DNA of 64,000 nt from Lachnospiraceae bacterium. Lineage in GTDB: Bacteria; Bacillota; Clostridia; Lachnospirales; Lachnospiraceae. A program made the position numbers and the translations under genes. Below the pieces are notes generated by a model. It was given only the letters and a program-made list of their open reading frames with translations. It was not told the DNA's origin and did not search any database. This document shows, piece by piece, positions 9,206 to 18,652 of the stretch. Where the stretch lies: positions 124,001 to 188,000 of the forward strand of contig CABJBM010000003.1 of NCBI GenBank assembly GCA_902363835.1, written 5' to 3'. The number at the start of each line of letters is the position of its first letter. Positions within the stretch are counted from its first letter, which is position 1.

Positions 9206-10399
9206 ATGAAAACCTTACAGGATTACATCGACAAACTGAATTCCTTAAACTTTAAGGAAATGTATGAGAATGACTTCTTCTTAACCTGGGAGAAGAGTGA
9301 CGACGAGCTGGAAGCTGTCTGGACTGTAGCTGACGCTCTCCGCTTCATGAGAGAAAACAACATCTCCACAAAAGTATTTGAAAGCGGCCTTGGAATTTCC
9401 TTATTCCGCGACAACTCCACACGTACCCGTTTCTCCTTTGCTTCCGCATGTAACTTACTTGGTCTGGAAGTTCAGGATTTAGACGAAGGCAAATCCCAGG
9501 TAGCTCACGGCGAAACTGTTCGTGAAACAGCTAACATGGTTTCCTTCATGGCAGATGTAATCGGTATCCGTGATGATATGTACATTGGCAAGGGAAATGC
9601 TTATATGCATGAATTTATGGAAGCTGTTACTCAGGGCAACAAAGACGGCATCTTAGAGCAGAGACCTACTTTAGTAAACTTACAGTGCGACATTGACCAT
9701 CCAACCCAGAGTATGGCTGATGCTCTTCACATCATCCACGAGATGGGCGGCCTTGAGAACTTAAAGGGCAAAAAGCTGGCTATGACATGGGCTTACTCTC
9801 CTTCCTACGGAAAGCCATTATCCGTTCCTCAGGGAATCATCGGCTTAATGACCCGTATGGGTATGGAAGTTGTTTTAGCTCATCCGGAAGGCTATGAGGT
9901 TATGCCTGAAGTTGTTGAAGTTGCAAAGAAGAACGCTGAGAAATCCGGCGGTTCCTTCCGCATCTCCAACGATATGGCTGATGCATTTAAGGATGCTGAT
10001 GTTGTATATCCAAAGAGCTGGGCTCCATTTGCTGCTATGGAAAAGAGAACAAACCTTTACGCTGAAGGCGATTCCGACGGTATCAAGGCTCTTGAGAAAG
10101 AATTACTTGCTCAGAACGCACAGCACAAAGACTGGTGCTGTACAGAAGAATTAATGAAGGCAACAAAAGACGGCAAGGCTCTTTATATGCACTGCTTACC
10201 AGCCGACATCAACGATGTAAGCTGTGTAGACGGTGAAGTAGAAGCTACTGTATTTGATCGTTACCGCGATCCGTTATACAAAGAAGCAAGCTACAAGCCA
10301 TATGTAATCGCCGCTATGATCTTCTTAAGCAAATTCGGCAATCCACAGGAGATCTTAAAGAAGCTGGAAGAAAAAAAATCACCAAGAATTTTTGAATAA
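9206..10399 (+). CDS. ygeW: Knotted carbamoyltransferase YgeW
   Basis: 397 residues, aspartate/ornithine carbamoyltransferase superfamily. The carbamoyl-phosphate motif STRTR is at 71-75, and the HCLPA motif lies near the C-terminus. An AGGAGG ribosome binding site lies about 11 nt upstream. YgeW proteins were first crystallised without a known substrate. In urate-degrading clusters the enzyme is thought to run in the catabolic direction, splitting a carbamoylated ureide to give carbamoyl phosphate. arcC follows directly and could turn that into ATP. This coupling is inference from family knowledge and gene order. Confidence 0.93.
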   Translation: MKTLQDYIDKLNSLNFKEMYENDFFLTWEKSDDELEAVWTVADALRFMRENNISTKVFESGLGISLFRDNSTRTRFSFASACNLLGLEVQDLDEGKSQVAHGETVRETANMVSFMADVIGIRDDMYIGKGNAYMHEFMEAVTQGNKDGILEQRPTLVNLQCDIDHPTQSMADALHIIHEMGGLENLKGKKLAMTWAYSPSYGKPLSVPQGIIGLMTRMGMEVVLAHPEGYEVMPEVVEVAKKNAEKSGGSFRISNDMADAFKDADVVYPKSWAPFAAMEKRTNLYAEGDSDGIKALEKELLAQNAQHKDWCCTEELMKATKDGKALYMHCLPADINDVSCVDGEVEATVFDRYRDPLYKEASYKPYVIAAMIFLSKFGNPQEILKKLEEKKSPRIFE

Positions 10400-10426
10400 T
10401 TTTATACCGGGGCAATTGCTCCACAT

Positions 10427-10493
10427 TTAAGAATTGCAGGTGCACCTGCAGCCAACTAAATGGATAAAGGTGCGCCTTTTAAATAATTCTTAA
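10427..10493 (+). other. Nested stem-loops in the ygeW-arcC spacer
   Basis: Outer TTAAGAATT (10427-10435) pairs with AATTCTTAA (10485-10493). Inner AGGTGCACCT pairs with AGGTGCGCCT using one G-U. The left part is itself the 16-nt palindrome TGCAGGTGCACCTGCA, so two folds compete. It likely affects arcC mRNA stability or read-through. Confidence 0.5.
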
Positions 10494-10513
10494 TCATTAA
10501 GGGGATTAGCAAA

Positions 10514-11458
10514 ATGGACAAGAAAAAAAGAATTGTTATTGCGTTAGGCGGCAATGCTCTTGGCAACACATTACCAGAGCAGATGACTGCAGTGAAGATC
10601 ACGTCAAAAGCAATTGTTGACCTGATCGAAGAAGGCTGTGAAGTAGTGGTTGTTCACGGCAACGGCCCCCAGGTGGGCATGATTAACAACGCAATGAGTG
10701 CTTTAACCCGGGAAGATCCTAAACAGCCAAACACTCCTCTCTCCGTCTGTGTAGCCATGAGCCAGGCTTATATCGGCTATGACTTGCAGAATGCCTTAAG
10801 AGAAGAGCTGGTAAACAGGAACATCACCAACATTCCCGTAACCACCATGATCACACAGGTTCGTGTGGATGAAAACGATCCTGCTTTCAACGCTCCCAGC
10901 AAGCCAATCGGTCATTTTATGACAGCAGAAGAAGCAAAACTGGCTGAGGAAAAGTACGGATACATCACAAAAGAAGATGCCGGACGGGGATACCGCCGTG
11001 TGGTCGCTTCTCCAAGTCCTGCTGAGATCATTGAAATCGGCGCAATCCGCTCCCTTGTGGAATCCGGACAGCTGGTTATCGCCTGCGGCGGCGGAGGAAT
11101 TCCTGTTACACTTCAGGGAAACCACTTAAAGGGCGCAAGCGCAGTTATTGACAAAGATTTTGCAAGTGAACTGCTGGCAGAGGAACTGGATGCAGATTTC
11201 TTAATCATCCTCACAGCAGTTGAAAAAGTAGCTATAAACTTCGGCAAACCGGAAGAGAAATGGTTGGACGATATCACAACAGACGAAGCCCGTAAGTACA
11301 TCGGAGAAGGACACTTTGCTCCTGGCTCCATGCTGCCAAAGGTTCAGGCTGCTGTGAAATTCGCAGATTCTAAGGAAGGGCGTAATGCGCTCATCACCTT
11401 GCTTGAAAAGGCAAAAGAGGGAATCCTAGGAAAAACCGGAACTCATATCCACAATTAA
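10514..11458 (+). CDS. arcC: Carbamate kinase
   Basis: 314 residues, amino-acid-kinase fold. The N-terminal phosphate loop IALGGNALG, HGNGPQVG, and ACGGGGIPV followed by the C-terminal LPKVQAA segment are classical. It transfers phosphate from carbamoyl phosphate to ADP, giving ATP, CO2 and ammonia. The position after ygeW equals yqeA in the E. coli gene set, so it probably conserves energy from carbamoyl phosphate released in ureide breakdown rather than from arginine deiminase, none of whose other genes is present here. Confidence 0.95.
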   Translation: MDKKKRIVIALGGNALGNTLPEQMTAVKITSKAIVDLIEEGCEVVVVHGNGPQVGMINNAMSALTREDPKQPNTPLSVCVAMSQAYIGYDLQNALREELVNRNITNIPVTTMITQVRVDENDPAFNAPSKPIGHFMTAEEAKLAEEKYGYITKEDAGRGYRRVVASPSPAEIIEIGAIRSLVESGQLVIACGGGGIPVTLQGNHLKGASAVIDKDFASELLAEELDADFLIILTAVEKVAINFGKPEEKWLDDITTDEARKYIGEGHFAPGSMLPKVQAAVKFADSKEGRNALITLLEKAKEGILGKTGTHIHN

Positions 11459-11483
11459 ACTATTGTTAGGCAAAATACCAACA

Positions 11484-11600
11484 TTCAAAGCCGTTGACCA
11501 TCACAGAAGACAGGATTGGTTATTACAAGCCGGGGCTGTCTCCAATGGGGGCTGGAAACCGTCCAGGCTATTTCTGAACAGTCCCCTGTATGGCTTTGAA
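11484..11600 (+). promoter_or_regulatory. Structured leader RNA before the NCS2 permease, riboswitch-like
   Basis: TTCAAAGCC (11484-11492) pairs perfectly with GGCTTTGAA (11592-11600). Inside, GGGGCTGT pairs with ACAGTCCCC (one bulge), enclosing two small hairpins, CTCC-AAT-GGGG and CTGGA-AACCG-TCCAG. A second AAGCC (11527-11531) can also pair with the GGCTT, so alternative folds exist. It does not fit the guanine riboswitch consensus. Role inferred only from the folding potential and its place 35 nt before the permease. Confidence 0.45.
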
Positions 11601-11635
11601 AATAATAGTAAAGAGAAAAGAGAGAGGGATTATCT

Positions 11636-13096
11636 ATGGGTAAGCAAAACGACAAAGAACTGATCTATCAACTGGAAGGCAAGCCAAGTTTAAAAACTGC
11701 CTTCCCACTAGGTTTACAGCACATACTGGCCATGTTCACGGGCAACTTAGCCCCCATACTCATCATTGCCAGCATCTGCGGGTTAGAGCCGGCGGATAAG
11801 ACGATTATGTTATCGTCAGCCATGATTGTATCCGGTGTAACCACCTTGTTTCAGTTGTATCCGCTAAAGCTTGGGAAGAGCTTCCGAATTGGAGCGAATC
11901 TCCCCATCGTCATGGGTACATCGTTTGCATTTGTTTCCGTGGCTTCCATTGTTGCCACTCAAATCGCACCCTCTATGGGATTGACCGATCCGCGTGATAT
12001 ATATGCATTGGTTCTCGGCTGTTCACTTGTAGGTGGTCTTGTAGAAGTATTTATGGGGTTCTTCTATAAGAAGCTTTCCGATCTGTTTTCACCTATCGTG
12101 GTGGGAACAACCCTTATTGCCATTGGATTAAACTTATTAAGCGCGGGAGCCCGATACTTTAACGGCGGGTCAAACGCAGCAGCGAATTTAGCGGCATATA
12201 ACGAAAATCCGGATAAGTTTCAATTTACAGGCGTTTTTGGTTCCATGAAAAATGTGTGCGTGGCATTATTTGTATTTGTCCTTGTGTTATTGCTCCAAAA
12301 GTATGGCAAAGGTATTGTGAAGAATTCCGCTCTGCTCTTTGGACTGGCTATCGGGTATCTGGTGGCTATTCCCTTAGGTATGGTGAATTTTGCGCCGATT
12401 ACAGCCGCTAAAGTCGTCTCCGTACCATTGCCGTTTTATTTCGGTCTCAGATTTTCCGTGGCCGGCATCTTAAACTTCGCCCTGTTTTATATCATTTCCG
12501 GATTGGAAACCATCGGTAACACCGGCGGTATCACCATTGCGGCATTTGACAGGGAACCTACCTCCGAGGAAACATCCGGTGCCATCCTGGCAGATGCAGG
12601 TGGATCCATGTTAGCGGCTATATTCAACGCACTGCCAAACACCGCGTTTGGACAGAACGCGGGTATTATCTCCATGACCAGAATCGTGAACAAATGGTGC
12701 GTTGCCGTAGGAGCTATATTCCTGGCTTTGTGCGGACTCATTCCGAAATTGGCAGCTCTTTTCCAAACCATTCCGGATGCGGTTTTGGGCGGCGCGATTA
12801 TTTCTGTGTTTGCTATGATTACATTAAACGGTATTAAGATGATTGCCAAAGCAGGTTTCTCTGAGAGAAACGTAACTATTATCGGTATTACACTCTCATT
12901 TGGAATTGGACTTACCTCCATGAGCCTGGCCATGGATACCTTCCCAGCGTTCATTCAGCCACTCTTATCTGCCATTGCGCCATTAATGAGCGCACCGGCT
13001 GCTGTATGTTGTATTGTATCAATTGTTGCAAGCATTTGCTTCCCAATGAGTAAAGAAGATAAAGAGAAGGCAAAAGCCGCGATGCAAGACGTGTAA
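11636..13096 (+). CDS. NCS2/NAT family purine permease, probably xanthine/urate
   Basis: 486 residues with about 12-14 hydrophobic membrane segments. The nucleobase-ascorbate transporter signature is present as QNAGIISMTR, and the substrate-site glutamate lies in SGLETIGNTGG. The sequence resembles the uracil-xanthine/PbuX/UacT branch rather than the AzgA branch found at 21128. Proton-coupled uptake of xanthine or urate would feed the ureide genes upstream, which lie on the same strand. GAGAGGG lies 8 nt before the ATG. Substrate choice between uracil, xanthine and urate cannot be fixed from sequence alone. Confidence 0.85.
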   Translation: MGKQNDKELIYQLEGKPSLKTAFPLGLQHILAMFTGNLAPILIIASICGLEPADKTIMLSSAMIVSGVTTLFQLYPLKLGKSFRIGANLPIVMGTSFAFVSVASIVATQIAPSMGLTDPRDIYALVLGCSLVGGLVEVFMGFFYKKLSDLFSPIVVGTTLIAIGLNLLSAGARYFNGGSNAAANLAAYNENPDKFQFTGVFGSMKNVCVALFVFVLVLLLQKYGKGIVKNSALLFGLAIGYLVAIPLGMVNFAPITAAKVVSVPLPFYFGLRFSVAGILNFALFYIISGLETIGNTGGITIAAFDREPTSEETSGAILADAGGSMLAAIFNALPNTAFGQNAGIISMTRIVNKWCVAVGAIFLALCGLIPKLAALFQTIPDAVLGGAIISVFAMITLNGIKMIAKAGFSERNVTIIGITLSFGIGLTSMSLAMDTFPAFIQPLLSAIAPLMSAPAAVCCIVSIVASICFPMSKEDKEKAKAAMQDV

Positions 13097-13219
13097 TGAA
13101 ACAAAGCATCCTTATTCTAATATGATAACCGAATTTTCCGCTTAATTCCATAGCCTGGGTGTGGCTGCCGGTTCTTTTGCCACTCCGTGACTGAAAATGG
13201 CTTTTTGACGGATTTTAAC

Positions 13220-13268
13220 AAAGAGCCCATCTGCTTTTAAGCCAAAGCTTAAAGCAGATGGGCTCTTT
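13220..13268. terminator. Strong bidirectional terminator between permease and glgP
   Basis: An 18-bp perfect stem, AAAGAGCCCATCTGCTTT with AAAGCAGATGGGCTCTTT, and T runs on both strands. It closes the convergent plus-strand purine operon and the minus-strand glgP. Confidence 0.9.
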
Positions 13269-13290
13269 TTGTTGTTCGCCATCAGGCTTT

Positions 13291-15540
13291 TTACAGCTTC
13301 CAGATATCCTGGTCATACTCCATAATGGTACGGTCTGAAGAAAAATACCCTGCCTTGCTGATATTGATCAACATCTTCCTGGCCCACGCAAAAGAATCCT
13401 CATAATCCCTGTAAATCTGTTCCCTGGCAGCCTCATAAGCCTTATAATCCAATAGGGTCATGAACCAGTCTTTTTTCAGGATTTCATCATAAAGGCGTTT
13501 TAAATTTTCCTTATGGCCGATGGCAGTCATCTCCGCTCCCACCATAAAATCCAGAGCTTCCCGGATCTCTTTATCCTTTTTATAGAACTCCTTAGCCACA
13601 TAATCAGCCTTTGCGTAATGTTCAATCACCTTCTCACTGGATTCTCCGAAGATATAAATATTATCCTTCCCCACCAGCTCCGCGATCTCAACATTGGCTC
13701 CATCCATGGTTCCAAGGGTCACTGCTCCGTTTAACATGAATTTCATATTGCCGGTTCCGCTGGCCTCCTTGGACGCCAGGGAAATCTGCTGGGAAATATC
13801 ACAGGCAGGAATCAGCTTTTCCGCCTTTGATACGTTATAGTTTTCCACCATTACCACCTTAAGATAGGGGCTTACCTGGGGATCATTGTTTACCAGCTCC
13901 TGAAGGCACAGAATCAGATGAATAATATCCTTTGCAATCACATAAGCAGGAGCAGCCTTTGCGCCGAAAATCACTGTGACCGGCCTGGAAGGTAAGTTTC
14001 CTCTTTTTATTTCCAGATACTTGTGTATCACATAGAGGGCGTTCATCTGCTGCCTCTTATACTCATGGAGGCGCTTGATCTGGATATCATAAATGGAACT
14101 TTCATCTATGTCCGTTCCCTGGGTCAACATAAGATATTCCTTACATGCGGTTTTATTCTGCTTTTTAATATCCAGAATAGCCTTTAAAGTGGCCTCGTCA
14201 TCAAAGGCTGCCAGCTTTTCCAGCTCCATTGCATCTTTTTTATAACCCTCTCCGATTCTGGAGGTTATAAGTTCTGAAAGCCGGGGATTGCAATGAAGGA
14301 GCCACCGCCGGAAGGTGATCCCGTTGGTCTTATTGGAAAACTTTTCCGGGTAAATATCGTAAAATTTCTTTAATTCGCTTTTTTTCAGTATCTCCGTATG
14401 AAGATATGCCACCCCATTGACACTGAAGCCGTAGTGGATATCCATATGGGCCATGTGCACCAGATCCTTTTCATCAATGATCGCCACGGCCGGGTCCTTA
14501 TGGGCTTTGCGGACCTGTTTATCCAGCTTCTCTATAACAGGCACCAGCTGAGGCACTGCCTCCTCCAAATACTCCATGGGCCACTTTTCAAGGGCTTCCG
14601 CAAGGATGGTATGATTGGTGTAGGCACAGGTTCTGCCCACAATTTCTGCCGCCTTTTCAAAAGGAATCCCCCGCAGATTTAAAAGCCGGATCAGCTCCGG
14701 GATCACCATGGATGGATGGGTATCGTTAATCTGGATCACCGCATAATCCGGTAGGTCATAAAGCTTGCAGCCCTTTTGAGTACACTCATCAAGGATATAC
14801 TGGGCAGCGCTGCTGACCATGAAATACTGCTGGTAAATACGAAGCTTTCTGCCGGCCTCATCGCTGTCATCGGGATAGAGGAACAGGGTCAGATTCTTTT
14901 TAATGTCTTCTTTATCAAAAGAGATCCCATCTTCTACAAGTTCCTCATCAATGGTTTCCAAATCAAACAGATGAAGCTTATTGGTGCGTCCCTCATAACC
15001 TGTCACCCCTATGTCATACATTCTGGAACGGACGGTCAGCCCTCCAAAGGTCACAGGATAAGTGACCTCTGTCCTGTTAAGCCATGTATCCGGCTCTATC
15101 CATGGATTAGGTTCTTCTGCCTGAAGATGATCCTTAAAGGTCTGTTTAAACAAACCAAAATGATAATTAAGGCCAATGCCGTCCCCGTTTAATCCAAGGG
15201 TTGCCATGGAATCCAGAAAACAGGCAGCAAGGCGTCCCAGACCGCCGTTTCCAAGGGATGGCTCCGGTTCCATTTCCTCGATCTCACAAATATCCCTGCC
15301 GTTTTCAGCAAGAACCTGGGATACCTCATCATACATTCCAAGGTTGATCAGGTTATTGGAAAGCAGTTTTCCTATGAGGAATTCCGCAGATAAGTAATAT
15401 ACTTTTTTCTTTCCTTCCTTCTCCCGGCGCTTTTCTCCTTCCTCCTGTACGATTTTCAGCAGCGCAGAATAAACTTCCTGATTGGAACACTGGTTCACCG
15501 CTTTTTTGTATATTTCAAAAATCCGTTGTTCAAGATTCAT
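13291..15540 (-). CDS. glgP: Glycogen/maltodextrin phosphorylase
   Basis: 749 residues. Releases glucose-1-phosphate from glycogen or maltodextrin, PLP-dependent, cytoplasmic. The PLP-lysine region [14 protein letters not shown] is intact, as is the N-terminal [11 protein letters not shown] segment. I start at 15540, where AGGAG lies 8 nt upstream, rather than at 15549. It is slightly shorter than the 800-residue average, as is common in Clostridia. Monocistronic between terminator and divergent AraC gene. Confidence 0.95.
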   Translation of the reverse strand: MNLEQRIFEIYKKAVNQCSNQEVYSALLKIVQEEGEKRREKEGKKKVYYLSAEFLIGKLLSNNLINLGMYDEVSQVLAENGRDICEIEEMEPEPSLGNGGLGRLAACFLDSMATLGLNGDGIGLNYHFGLFKQTFKDHLQAEEPNPWIEPDTWLNRTEVTYPVTFGGLTVRSRMYDIGVTGYEGRTNKLHLFDLETIDEELVEDGISFDKEDIKKNLTLFLYPDDSDEAGRKLRIYQQYFMVSSAAQYILDECTQKGCKLYDLPDYAVIQINDTHPSMVIPELIRLLNLRGIPFEKAAEIVGRTCAYTNHTILAEALEKWPMEYLEEAVPQLVPVIEKLDKQVRKAHKDPAVAIIDEKDLVHMAHMDIHYGFSVNGVAYLHTEILKKSELKKFYDIYPEKFSNKTNGITFRRWLLHCNPRLSELITSRIGEGYKKDAMELEKLAAFDDEATLKAILDIKKQNKTACKEYLMLTQGTDIDESSIYDIQIKRLHEYKRQQMNALYVIHKYLEIKRGNLPSRPVTVIFGAKAAPAYVIAKDIIHLILCLQELVNNDPQVSPYLKVVMVENYNVSKAEKLIPACDISQQISLASKEASGTGNMKFMLNGAVTLGTMDGANVEIAELVGKDNIYIFGESSEKVIEHYAKADYVAKEFYKKDKEIREALDFMVGAEMTAIGHKENLKRLYDEILKKDWFMTLLDYKAYEAAREQIYRDYEDSFAWARKMLINISKAGYFSSDRTIMEYDQDIWKL

Positions 15541-15683
15541 TAAAACCACTCCTTTTTTTCTGTTTTCTTTTGCCTTACCCTAGTATTATAATATCCCGGC
15601 TGCTGTTTATCTTGCAGCATTCTGGTCTATTATGGTACAATACTATCATTAACTGCTGAAATATCACGGAAAACAGGAGCCCT

Positions 15684-16580
15684 ATGAATATCATACAGTA
15701 CGAAAACTATCAGGAAAAGCGGGAACAGGATACTTCTGATTTTCCTTACTTAACTTATCCCTGCACCATACCCCTGGATTTTAACAAGGTCCCCCTTCAC
15801 TGGCACGATGAAATGGAATTCATTTACATCAAAAAAGGGAATGGTCTGGTGTCCGTGGACTTTGTCCCTTATGAGGTCCAGGCTGGGGATATTGTCTTAG
15901 TCTCCCCGGGAAAGCTCCATACCATTGAGCAGTGGAAGCAGAAATCCATGGAATATGAAAATATTATTTTCAATTTAAGCCTGTTAAGTTCCAGACAGCC
16001 GGATATGTGCTGGGAAGCTTACTTCTCTCCCATCATCCGGGGGCAAAAAAACTTTCCGGTGCTCATGACTAAAAGCCTTTCCTGTTACAGCAAAATCGCT
16101 TCCTGCCTGGATGAAATCGACCATGTCCGGGAAACGTTTCCTGAGGGTTATGAGCTGTTAATCAAGGGAAAATTGTTCCAACTGTTCTTTCTTCTCTGGG
16201 GCATTGAGGCAACATCTCTTCCCCCTCCTTCCCGCCCTCCAAAGGAGCTGGAGCGGACCAGACAGATCCTTAAATATGTGGAACAGCATTACAGCGAATT
16301 CCTTTCCATAGAAGAAATATCCGGAGCCTGCGGCATGAGCCAGTCTCATTTTATGAAATTCTTTAAAAGAACCATTGGAATGCCTTTTACCGCTTATTTA
16401 AACGATTACCGGCTGACAATGGCCTCCAGGCTGCTCCTCTCCTCCGAGGATTCGGTTCTCACCATTGCAGGAGACACCGGGTTTAATAATCTGTCTTATT
16501 TTAACCGGATCTTTAAGGAAAAATTCGGGATGACTCCCAGGGAATTCAGAAGGCCCATGGATATTCCCCCTTCTCCGTGA
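15684..16580 (+). CDS. AraC family transcriptional regulator with N-terminal cupin
   Basis: 298 residues. Residues about 20-150 form the sugar-binding cupin (PLHWHDEMEFIYI, AGDIVLVSPGKLH). The last 100 residues hold two HTH motifs ending in the classical GFNNLSYFNRIFKEKFGMTPREFRR. It is divergent from glgP, so control of glycogen or carbohydrate use is possible. The inducer is unknown. Confidence 0.9.
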   Translation: MNIIQYENYQEKREQDTSDFPYLTYPCTIPLDFNKVPLHWHDEMEFIYIKKGNGLVSVDFVPYEVQAGDIVLVSPGKLHTIEQWKQKSMEYENIIFNLSLLSSRQPDMCWEAYFSPIIRGQKNFPVLMTKSLSCYSKIASCLDEIDHVRETFPEGYELLIKGKLFQLFFLLWGIEATSLPPPSRPPKELERTRQILKYVEQHYSEFLSIEEISGACGMSQSHFMKFFKRTIGMPFTAYLNDYRLTMASRLLLSSEDSVLTIAGDTGFNNLSYFNRIFKEKFGMTPREFRRPMDIPPSP

Positions 16581-16616
16581 ATAAGATAGTAGCAAATGCA
16601 AGACAGGAGAATCCAC

Positions 16617-17081
16617 ATGGATAGAAACCGGAGAATACAATCTGTTTATATCGCTTTTCCTTTAGCGGTGGGGGCTTTGGCTGGATTTTTCACAAGGCAC
16701 GGATTGTCCATATACAAAAGCCTGAATCATCCTGCCTTTTCCCCTCCAGGCTGGCTGCTTCCCATCATATGGACGGCTCTATATATCCTTATGGGAATCG
16801 GCTCTTACTTAGCCGCTTCCTCACCCTCCCACAGGAAAAACAAATCCCTCAGGATATATGGGATCCAGCTGCTGCTGAACGTTCTCTGGAATCTGGTATT
16901 CTTTAACTTAAATAATTATCTCCTGGCCTTTTTGGTACTCCTTTTTCTTTGGTACTTTATCCTGAAAATGATAGCAGCCTTCTGGTCTGTCAGCCCTGAT
17001 GCAGCCGTTTTACAGGTCCCTTACCTGCTGTGGGTCACCTTTACCGCATACTTAAACCTGGGAATCGTATTCCTCAATTAA
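16617..17081 (+). CDS. tspO: TspO/MBR family membrane protein
   Basis: 154 residues with five hydrophobic helices and family motifs such as NHPAFSPPGWLLPIIWTALY and the Trp/Asn-rich loop LLLNVLWNLVFF. TspO proteins bind tetrapyrroles in the membrane. I start at 16617, with AGGAG 7 nt upstream, because the longer frame from 16596 has no ribosome binding site. It follows the AraC gene by 36 nt and is probably co-transcribed. Confidence 0.88.
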   Translation: MDRNRRIQSVYIAFPLAVGALAGFFTRHGLSIYKSLNHPAFSPPGWLLPIIWTALYILMGIGSYLAASSPSHRKNKSLRIYGIQLLLNVLWNLVFFNLNNYLLAFLVLLFLWYFILKMIAAFWSVSPDAAVLQVPYLLWVTFTAYLNLGIVFLN

Positions 17082-17160
17082 GGCAGAAGAAAATACACCA
17101 TTTTTGAAAATTTCAGGGATTTTTTAATAGAATACATAAAATCAATAATTTGTACAAATC

Positions 17161-17212
17161 AAAAAACGCAAGGTCATGGCAACTGTTCCGTTGCTCTGGC
17201 CCTGCGTTTTTT
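17161..17212. terminator. Bidirectional terminator between tspO and the xdh operon
   Basis: An AAAAAACGCA ... TGCGTTTTTT stem with an inner CAAC/GTTG helix and T runs on both strands. It ends the tspO transcript and the minus-strand xdhABC transcript. Confidence 0.85.
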
Positions 17213-17244
17213 GGTTCTTTTAAGCTGCAATCATTAAACTGCAA

Positions 17245-17739
17245 TCAGGAAGGCAGTTTTCCCAATCTGCGGAGCATGGTTTTCTCCACCGCATTTAAAA
17301 TATTCTCATAACCTGTGCACCGGCATAAATGGCCGGACATCAGCTTTCTAAGCTCATCTCTTGTATACTCTTTTCCGCTTTCCAGAATTTCCACCGCTGA
17401 CATAATAAATCCCGGCGTGCAGAATCCGCACTGAACTGCTGCCTCGTCTATAAATGCCTGCTGAATGTCGGAAAGCTCTCCATTGGGACCCATCAGGCTT
17501 TCCAGAGTCTTAATTTCTTTTCCTTCTGCCCATACTGCCAGGTAAATACAGGAATTGTAACACTCATGGTCTATGATCACGTTACAGGCTCCGCATTCTC
17601 CTACCTCACAGCCTTTTTTCACGGAAGTCAGCCGGTAATCATCCCTTAACATATCGGTCAGGGATGCCCTTACATCCACCATTGTTTCCGTGTATTTTCC
17701 GTTGATGGTACATTTTACCAACTTATATTGTGCCGGCAT
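17245..17739 (-). CDS. xdhC: Xanthine dehydrogenase-type hydroxylase, 2Fe-2S subunit
   Basis: 164 residues. The plant-type cluster motif GCEVGECGAC is at 43-52, with the proximal cluster in CGFCTPG and CRCTGY. It relays electrons between molybdenum and FAD subunits. Its start codon abuts the end of xdhB, showing translational coupling. The gene name follows E. coli XdhC (iron-sulfur subunit); it is not the XdhC/CoxI maturation factor. The orphan-SelD genes nearby suggest the holoenzyme carries labile selenium. Confidence 0.93.
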   Translation of the reverse strand: MPAQYKLVKCTINGKYTETMVDVRASLTDMLRDDYRLTSVKKGCEVGECGACNVIIDHECYNSCIYLAVWAEGKEIKTLESLMGPNGELSDIQQAFIDEAAVQCGFCTPGFIMSAVEILESGKEYTRDELRKLMSGHLCRCTGYENILNAVEKTMLRRLGKLPS

Positions 17740-18620
17740 TAGATCTCACCTCCTGAAAGTTTCACTGACTCTACGAAGCAGCGGGTTGCCATTTCCACAG
17801 CAATGTGCTTGCGGAAATCCTTTGAGGCGCGCCAGCTGTCTCTGGGATTGATGTCTGCAAGGACTTCTTTTCCAAAGGATTCTGCCAGCTCTTTTGACAC
17901 CGGCTGTCCCTTTGCTAAGTTTTCCGCACTTTTCGTGCGCATTGGAATAGGCCCTGCCACTCCGAAAGCGATCCTCACATCTTCTACTGTCTTTTTATCC
18001 TCTGACAGCTTTATATTGACGGAGCAGCCTGTGGTGGCAATATCCATGGCGTTTCTGTTGGCGTATTTGATATAATGGCCTTTGTAGCCTTCATAACTTT
18101 TCTTTGGAATGATCACAGCGGTCTGAAGCTCCCCCTCTCTGATATCCACGGTTCCTGCCTTTATATAGAAATCGCTGATGGGAATCCGGCGGACACCTTC
18201 AGGGCCTGTCAGTTCAATAATGGCATCCCATGCAAAAAGCGTTGAAGCCGAATCTGCTGAGGTAACGCCGTTACAGGTATTTCCTCCGATTGTGGCAATG
18301 TTTCTGATCTGGGGACCGCCCACCATATCTACTGCTTCCCCAAGAACATTGATATATTTCTGAATGATGGGATCCTTGGTAATATGGGAGAAACTGGTAA
18401 GAGAGCCTATGCGTATGGCCTCTTCTTCGTCCAGCTTCACACCCCTCATTTCATTGATCATATAAATGCTGATCAATTCCTTTCCGGCGCGTTTTCCCTC
18501 ACGCATCTGTATTAAAACATCACTTCCCCCTGCAATAATCTGGGCCTCAGGATGTTCCAAACGAAGCTTTACCGCTTCTTCCACGGTATTTGCTTCATAT
18601 AATGCTTTCATATCATACAT
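17739..18620 (-). CDS. xdhB: Xanthine dehydrogenase-type hydroxylase, FAD subunit
   Basis: 293 residues, CO-dehydrogenase flavoprotein type. The FAD-binding segments IIAGGSDVL near residue 30 and TIGGNTCNG near 108 are intact. It transfers electrons to NAD(P) or another acceptor. AGGAGG precedes the ATG. It is the middle gene of xdhA-xdhB-xdhC and shares one base with xdhC. Confidence 0.93.
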   Translation of the reverse strand: MYDMKALYEANTVEEAVKLRLEHPEAQIIAGGSDVLIQMREGKRAGKELISIYMINEMRGVKLDEEEAIRIGSLTSFSHITKDPIIQKYINVLGEAVDMVGGPQIRNIATIGGNTCNGVTSADSASTLFAWDAIIELTGPEGVRRIPISDFYIKAGTVDIREGELQTAVIIPKKSYEGYKGHYIKYANRNAMDIATTGCSVNIKLSEDKKTVEDVRIAFGVAGPIPMRTKSAENLAKGQPVSKELAESFGKEVLADINPRDSWRASKDFRKHIAVEMATRCFVESVKLSGGEI

Positions 18621-18652
18621 AAAGCTTTCCTCCTTGCTATTATTGGCTGCAC

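Noticed and set aside
11484..11600. Second guanine-class riboswitch
   Set aside because: The conserved J2/3 TTTCTACC and CCGTAA-type loop of the purine aptamer are absent.
11463..11663. Short frame between arcC and the permease
   Set aside because: It overlaps the structured leader, has no ribosome binding site, and runs into the permease start in another frame.
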